Of a DNA stretch of 64,000 nt, positions 59,156-64,000 are shown in pieces. Source of the stretch: Onchidella celtica. Taxonomy: Eukaryota > Mollusca > Gastropoda > Systellommatophora > Onchidiidae. The DNA lies in contig OZ007571.1 in NCBI GenBank assembly GCA_963931925.1, positions 60,204,125-60,268,124 of the forward strand, given 5' to 3'. The notes under the pieces are model-generated. The model was not told the origin of the DNA. It was given only the letters and a program-made list of their open reading frames with translations, and searched no databases. The position numbers were made by a program, and so were the translations under genes. The first letter of the stretch is position 1; each line of letters starts with the position of its first letter.

Positions 59156-60264
59156 GGAAAGGGGAGGGGGTGTCTAGGGTTAAGCTTAATGAACGCGAAT
59201 CTTTTCAAAATCAATTTCGACAACCTGCCACCTTATACTGGAACTGACCAAACATTAAAGAGCTCTGGGAGCTCCTTTGAGACGTTTATTTTACACTGTC
59301 ATTTTGAAAGGCTTTAGCCTATTATGTTGTAACTTGTGCACAGTTCATCTGTAGGACCAGACAAAAAAAAAATTATGTCAGCATTAAGAAAACCCTACTG
59401 GATTTTCAACACCGTTGACATACCACTCATCTGCTAAGGTCAAATTTAATTTACGTAACAGAATAAATTACGATACACTGAAAAGTATAAAAGAAAAAAG
59501 AATTGTCTCGTTAATTTTAACTGTATTAAAAACATTATCAATAGGTTGAGTGTTAATTTGTATTTCACTATTTTGATAAAAATACAGATCAAATAAGACG
59601 CTAAAACGAAATCAAAACCATGCATACTGTAAAATGATTGTGGTCATCTATATCTAATACATGTGCCATTGTCCGCTTTTCATCAATGTGACGGATTTGA
59701 CAGTAACCTGAACTAGAGAGAAAAGATCTATATGTATTAGATTTTGAGACAAGGTGAGCGTTACTGACGAAAATGGTTCAATGGTTAAATATTTTCTGGC
59801 ACCGGCTGATTATCTCATCACTACTTGAAAGTATCTGGCTCTTCTTTATTTTAATTTTAGATAAGGCTGACGAATGGAGAACAGATCTCCAGCGTTTTTA
59901 CACTTCCTTTTGTGATGGCCAACTGGCAAAGGATGATGTTGGCTCGATTTAATCTCTGGTAAAGTTCACCATATTTATGGCTTATATAATTGATATATTT
60001 ATGTAACGTGTATAACTGATAAAGGGAAGGAATCCGAGAAAATAGCAATATTTGAAGAGAAAAGCCATTAACTCCCTTTTATTAACCCCCCCCCCCCCCC
60101 AAATATACTTACTGGTTCTCTTCTGTTTTATCTAATTCTGTTACATTCTGAAGCCTAGTAAAATGTTTGTACCGCACAACGATAAATAAAAAATAGGGCA
60201 CAACAAGCACAGATGGAGCTCCTTCAGAAAACTAACAAATCTAACATTGTTGACGTTGTCTCCT

Positions 60265-60425
60265 CGCAGCTGGTAACCCTGTGGAAATCTGACACTTAGG
60301 AATAATGTCAAGTTCACACATTGGAGTGTCATTGTTCCTATGTTCCTGTGTAGATCCCCTGGTTATGACATTGCGCTGACATCAGTCTGATGTAGGGAAT
60401 CCATTCTTATGGTAAGCTTGATTTT
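60265..60425 (+). mobile_element. Short dispersed repeat (CCCTATGGAAATCC family), unit C
   Basis: Counterpart of 4,986-5,200. It is shorter because the right end is lost: GGTAACCCTGTGGAAATC through TGATGTAGGGAATCCATT, then straight to the AGCTTGATTTTCAGTAGGAT flank. Confidence 0.6.
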
Positions 60426-60721
60426 CAGTAGGATCGAGGTCTAGATTTCCTGATGAGTTCCTGATGTCTTTAACTCTTACAATTTTTTGCAAACTGCCTC
60501 AATATTTCTTTTTGTTTCTGGTTAAAAGAGTAAGCAGTAGGGGCAGCGATTGGTAACAGGGATAAAGACAGATTAGAAATTGGTTTAGGGTTAGCTTTAA
60601 AGATTGACTGGGTGATCCAGAACATTTCCCGTTCTAATTATTTTGATGCTGTGATGGCAGTGTAGTTGTTTTTAAAAAATGCATAGTAAATTAAAAGCTT
60701 CAGATTGTCATGATGTAAGTG

Positions 60722-61640
60722 TAAGTGATCAAAGTATTTTGAATCATTTATGTTCTAGTTTGTAATGTGGTCAAGTAACCTTAACTTTTTATTTTGTTAA
60801 AAGACCCATTAAATAGTGTAATTTGATGCCATCTTTACCAAACATTTTCAAGTGTAGTTTTTAGAATAGTTTACAACATATCCTTTGTGTGGTGTTTAAT
60901 AAAATAGTTAGCATCTTTTGCAAACTAGAACAAAGTCTGAATATCGCTTGTGGGTGTTCCTTAAGAAAGGGGAATAGCCTATATTTCATCTCTTTGAATC
61001 TTTGCGCACAATTTCTATGACGCTTGCATACATGAATTCTCACGTGTAGATAGCATGCATCTTATTTAATGCACAGTTTTAATTTCTGATTGATTAAGAA
61101 AATAACATTCTTTTACAAGGCTTTGAAAAGATGAACTCATGCGGCTCACTCGACCATATGACGCCAGGTTTCACTAATGTTCACAAATGATATGTGATAA
61201 ATGCAGTAGATCACCTTTCCTTCATGTAAGTGATCAAAGTATTTTGAATCATTTCATGTTCTAGTTTCTACAGGGGTCAAGTAACATTAACTCTTTATAT
61301 TGATGCCAACTGGACAATACATTTTCAAGTGTAGTTCTTAGAATGTTTTGCAACATATTCTTTATCCACCTGCACCAGAAAAAAGAGTATCGGTCGTTGT
61401 TTGGTAGGTGTTTACTAAAATAATTAGCATCATTTGGCCAAACTGGAACAAAGCATAGTCCCATCTGGTGGTCGCTTGTGTCTGTATTGTAAGAAAACGG
61501 AATGGATCTTCGCATGGAAGTCTTATGAAGCTTACACATATAAATTCACATATGTAGATAGCTTGTGTTTTATTTAATGCCCACTTTTAATTTCTGGTTG
61601 ATTGAACTAATAACATTCTGTTTCAAGGCAGCCCACCCAG
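60722..61640 (+). repeat. Two tandem ~520-bp repeats, unit C
   Basis: GTAAGTGATCAAAGTATTTTGAATCAT starts both units (60,722 and 61,227). Same order of landmarks as 5,488-6,445, so the tandem pair predates the split of unit C. Confidence 0.85.
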
Positions 61641-62424
61641 CCAAATGAGGCCTGGTTTCTGGATGGAAACAATGGATCTGGCAGTGCATTTCGCTTTTTC
61701 ATAGTACAGCTGAAAAAAGTTGGAATTTTTTTAAGGCACCTAGCCAGACAAGGATATCCTCATTCATTGAGTCAGCACATATCAGTTACTGTATGCATGA
61801 ACTTGTTTTGCATCATGTTTTGCATCATGGCACAGGCTTAATAGAGCATACGGCCACCTACGTGTAAAACTCAAATTTGGTCGGTATGCATGGACAAAAT
61901 TTACACCTACCCCTTCCTATGCATCAATTGCCACTTACCGCTGCAACAAAAATTGTCATTACACATGCACAGAACTTGTGTTGGCCAATCCCAGCCACTT
62001 GACACTGTGACAAATTCAATCACAACTACGCAGAAATGATGTAAGCAAAGTGGAGGCTGCTGACTGTGAGGCGAATAGTGCAGACACTTTGGCATTTGTT
62101 GTAGCGTGTTCTTGCTGTTTATCATCTCATGGTTTGAAATGGAGCAAACAAAGAAAGTAACTAATATTTTATCCCACAATATTATCATTTTGGGAAGTGG
62201 AAACTTTTTTTGTTTAAGTTAAAATTGATGAGGAAAATTTCTTTTTTCCTCTCTTCCATACTTCTTGAAAACATTAAATCCACGTTGGGGACAACATCAG
62301 CGATGGATTTTGAAGTTTCATTTTCATTAGTAACAGAATGTTGCAACTTTGCTAATTAGAATTATAACCCTCAATCAAATAAGGATAGCAGAGTTGACAC
62401 GGAGCGGGAAAAATTAAATGTTTC

Positions 62425-63105
62425 TCTTAACTTTTCTTAATTTTAGGTAGATCTCTATCAAATTCCGGACTAAATACATTGAGTCAATTGCACAAATTCT
62501 GTTGAAAAGGCATATTTATATTTTCTTTGTAGACCTGTAAGGCGGCAGTATAAGATTTGTTCTTTCAGGATTGATGGTGATAGCGATCGGGCTTAATAGC
62601 AAATGCCACTTTCGTATGCTCGTTAAGCACTACCTAGCCGATTTAGACATTTGGACAGTGTAAAGTTACAAACCCCTTTGTATGTGTATGTAGGCTTATG
62701 GAAAGCTCTGACATGCCGATTAGTGTTTTGCACCGACGGGTTGGGTCTATCCACCATATAATCGGCTTCTCTTATCTTTTCTTAATTTTAGGTAGATCTC
62801 TATCAAATTTTGGACTAAAAACGTTGAGTCAATTATACAAATTCTGGTTGAAAAGGCATTATTTTCTTAGTAAATCTGTAAGGCGGCAATAGGATTTGTT
62901 CTTTCAGGATTGATGGTGATAGGGGTCGGGCTTAATAGCAGACGTCACTATTGTATGCTCGTTAAGCACTACCTAGCCGATTTAGTCATTTGGACAAAGT
63001 GTCAAGTTACAAACCCCTTTGTATGTGTATGTGGGCTTATGGAAAGCTCTGGCATGCCGATCAGTGTTTTGCACTGATGTGTTGGGTCTATCCACCATAT
63101 AATCA
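62425..63105 (+). repeat. ~340-bp tandem repeat, two units, unit C
   Basis: Units start at about 62,440 (GGTAGATCTCTATCAAATT) and 62,791. No SINE insertion between the units, unlike A/B. Confidence 0.88.
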
Positions 63106-63565
63106 GATATGTACAGTTCATGCATACGTCCACAGGTCATTAAATTACAGCAAGACTCATTTTGCAAGCAAACTTTATGCGGATAGAATAAGTTTAGATG
63201 TAAAAACTTAGAAAATATAATTATGTAGGGTCCATTTTAGTATTTTATATTTATATTTATACAAACATAAACCCATGCTTCGTGTGACCCAGAACCACTG
63301 CCTGCCTCATCACTTTCTACCATCTGTAGCATGTATTCCCGTGTTCTAATTCACTGCGAGCATGCTGAGTAGTTTACATCAGCCAGCATGTCCCACGTGC
63401 TCGTGAAAAAAAAGGGATCGGAGGAGAGCAGTCAAAAACCAAAAGCAAAATTAAAAAAATTGAAAGACAAAACCAATAAAACAAAAATCCAAACTTTAAT
63501 GCACCCTCGAGGTAATTTAAACCTACATGCAAAATGGGTTTACTATAGGTGGCCTAATAAAAAAG
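63106..63565 (+). other. C-specific insert, unidentified
   Basis: Present between the last 340-bp repeat and the TTTTGTGTTCAAAG flank that in copy A follows directly (8,766). It includes a lysine-rich open stretch (from 63,388: MSHVLVKKKGSEESS) that is not recognised and has no counterpart elsewhere in the window. No clear termini were found. Confidence 0.4.
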
Positions 63566-64000
63566 TCTTTTGTGTTCAAAGGTGGAGAATTTGTGCATTA
63601 TATATATAAATTTATTCATTTTTTGATGAATGCCAATTTCATTTCGGAGACCCGTCATTTTTTATTGTTCTCCGTCCAACTGACAAATTTCTTTTATTTC
63701 TCCATAGTGATTATTGTGATTTGGCTGTTGCATTATTTGAATTTGTGATCACAATAAAAAATTCTGTTCTCCAAAATTTTTTTTTTTTTTTTTCATTATT
63801 CTTTTTCGGTAAATATTTGAAAATGTACAATTCGGAAAAAGTTCAGCTAACATGTAAAATTTGTTAATGCATTTCATTTTTTGCTGTTACTTGTCTCACC
63901 AGTTATTATTTTATATCTTATTTCCATTTTCAAATCTCGATTAGTTAATATTGTTCAGTATGTTTAGCATCTCCTTCGAATGGATACTCTTTTTGGTATC

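Overview
The window is AT-rich, non-bacterial DNA from an animal nuclear genome. It has no long ORFs, no operons and no rRNA, tRNA or CRISPR loci. It does hold tRNA-headed SINEs, a LINE reverse-transcriptase tail, mariner, pogo/Tigger-like, hAT-like and piggyBac-like elements, many microsatellites, and relics of a THAP-domain gene. The SINE types (tRNA head, a conserved middle block with a GTGTGCACG-type core, and separate ATT-tailed tails with a GCGCTATATAAAT motif) suggest a lophotrochozoan, most likely a mollusc. That placement is inference.

The dominant feature is architecture. Bases 1-19,269 (copy A) reappear at 27,660-46,928 (copy B) at a constant offset of 27,659 bp, with no net length change and only one base difference noticed (2,942 G versus 30,601 T). 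This is the signature of a direct tandem duplication of a 27,659-bp unit (19,270-46,928). The left part of its first copy would lie outside the window. The junction at about 19,267-19,270 cuts through a TIR transposon that is complete only in copy B (45,566-47,136). An assembly duplication is a serious alternative.

Bases 47,335-64,000 form an older, diverged third unit (C). Its blocks match A in the order 11.3-13.4, 22.3-26.2 and then 2.03-9.2 kb, so the locus is an old head-to-tail array with about 27.7-kb spacing. Comparing C with A/B dates insertions. C lacks the 3.44-kb LTR-like insertion (26,242-29,685; partial at 1-2,026), the hAT-like element at 2.5 kb and the SINEs at 7.9-8.5 kb. A lacks C's mariner piece, two SINEs, pogo-like MITE and 1.8-kb insertion.

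The best gene evidence is the THAP relic (22,379-23,292 and 50,475-51,913): a THAP zinc-finger domain, a run of CHLTNEV-type repeats and a C-terminal basic coiled coil. Both copies share a TGA at the first zinc cysteine and a Trp-to-Cys change, and each has its own frameshift, so the gene was already damaged before duplication. A short exon-like block (12,190-12,339 and 48,219-48,416), a SANT-type-like tail fragment (17,699-17,893) and a transposase-like exon (53,494-53,758, minus) are the other coding traces. I see no gene that is clearly intact. Features of copy A recur in copy B at +27,659; the main ones are listed twice.
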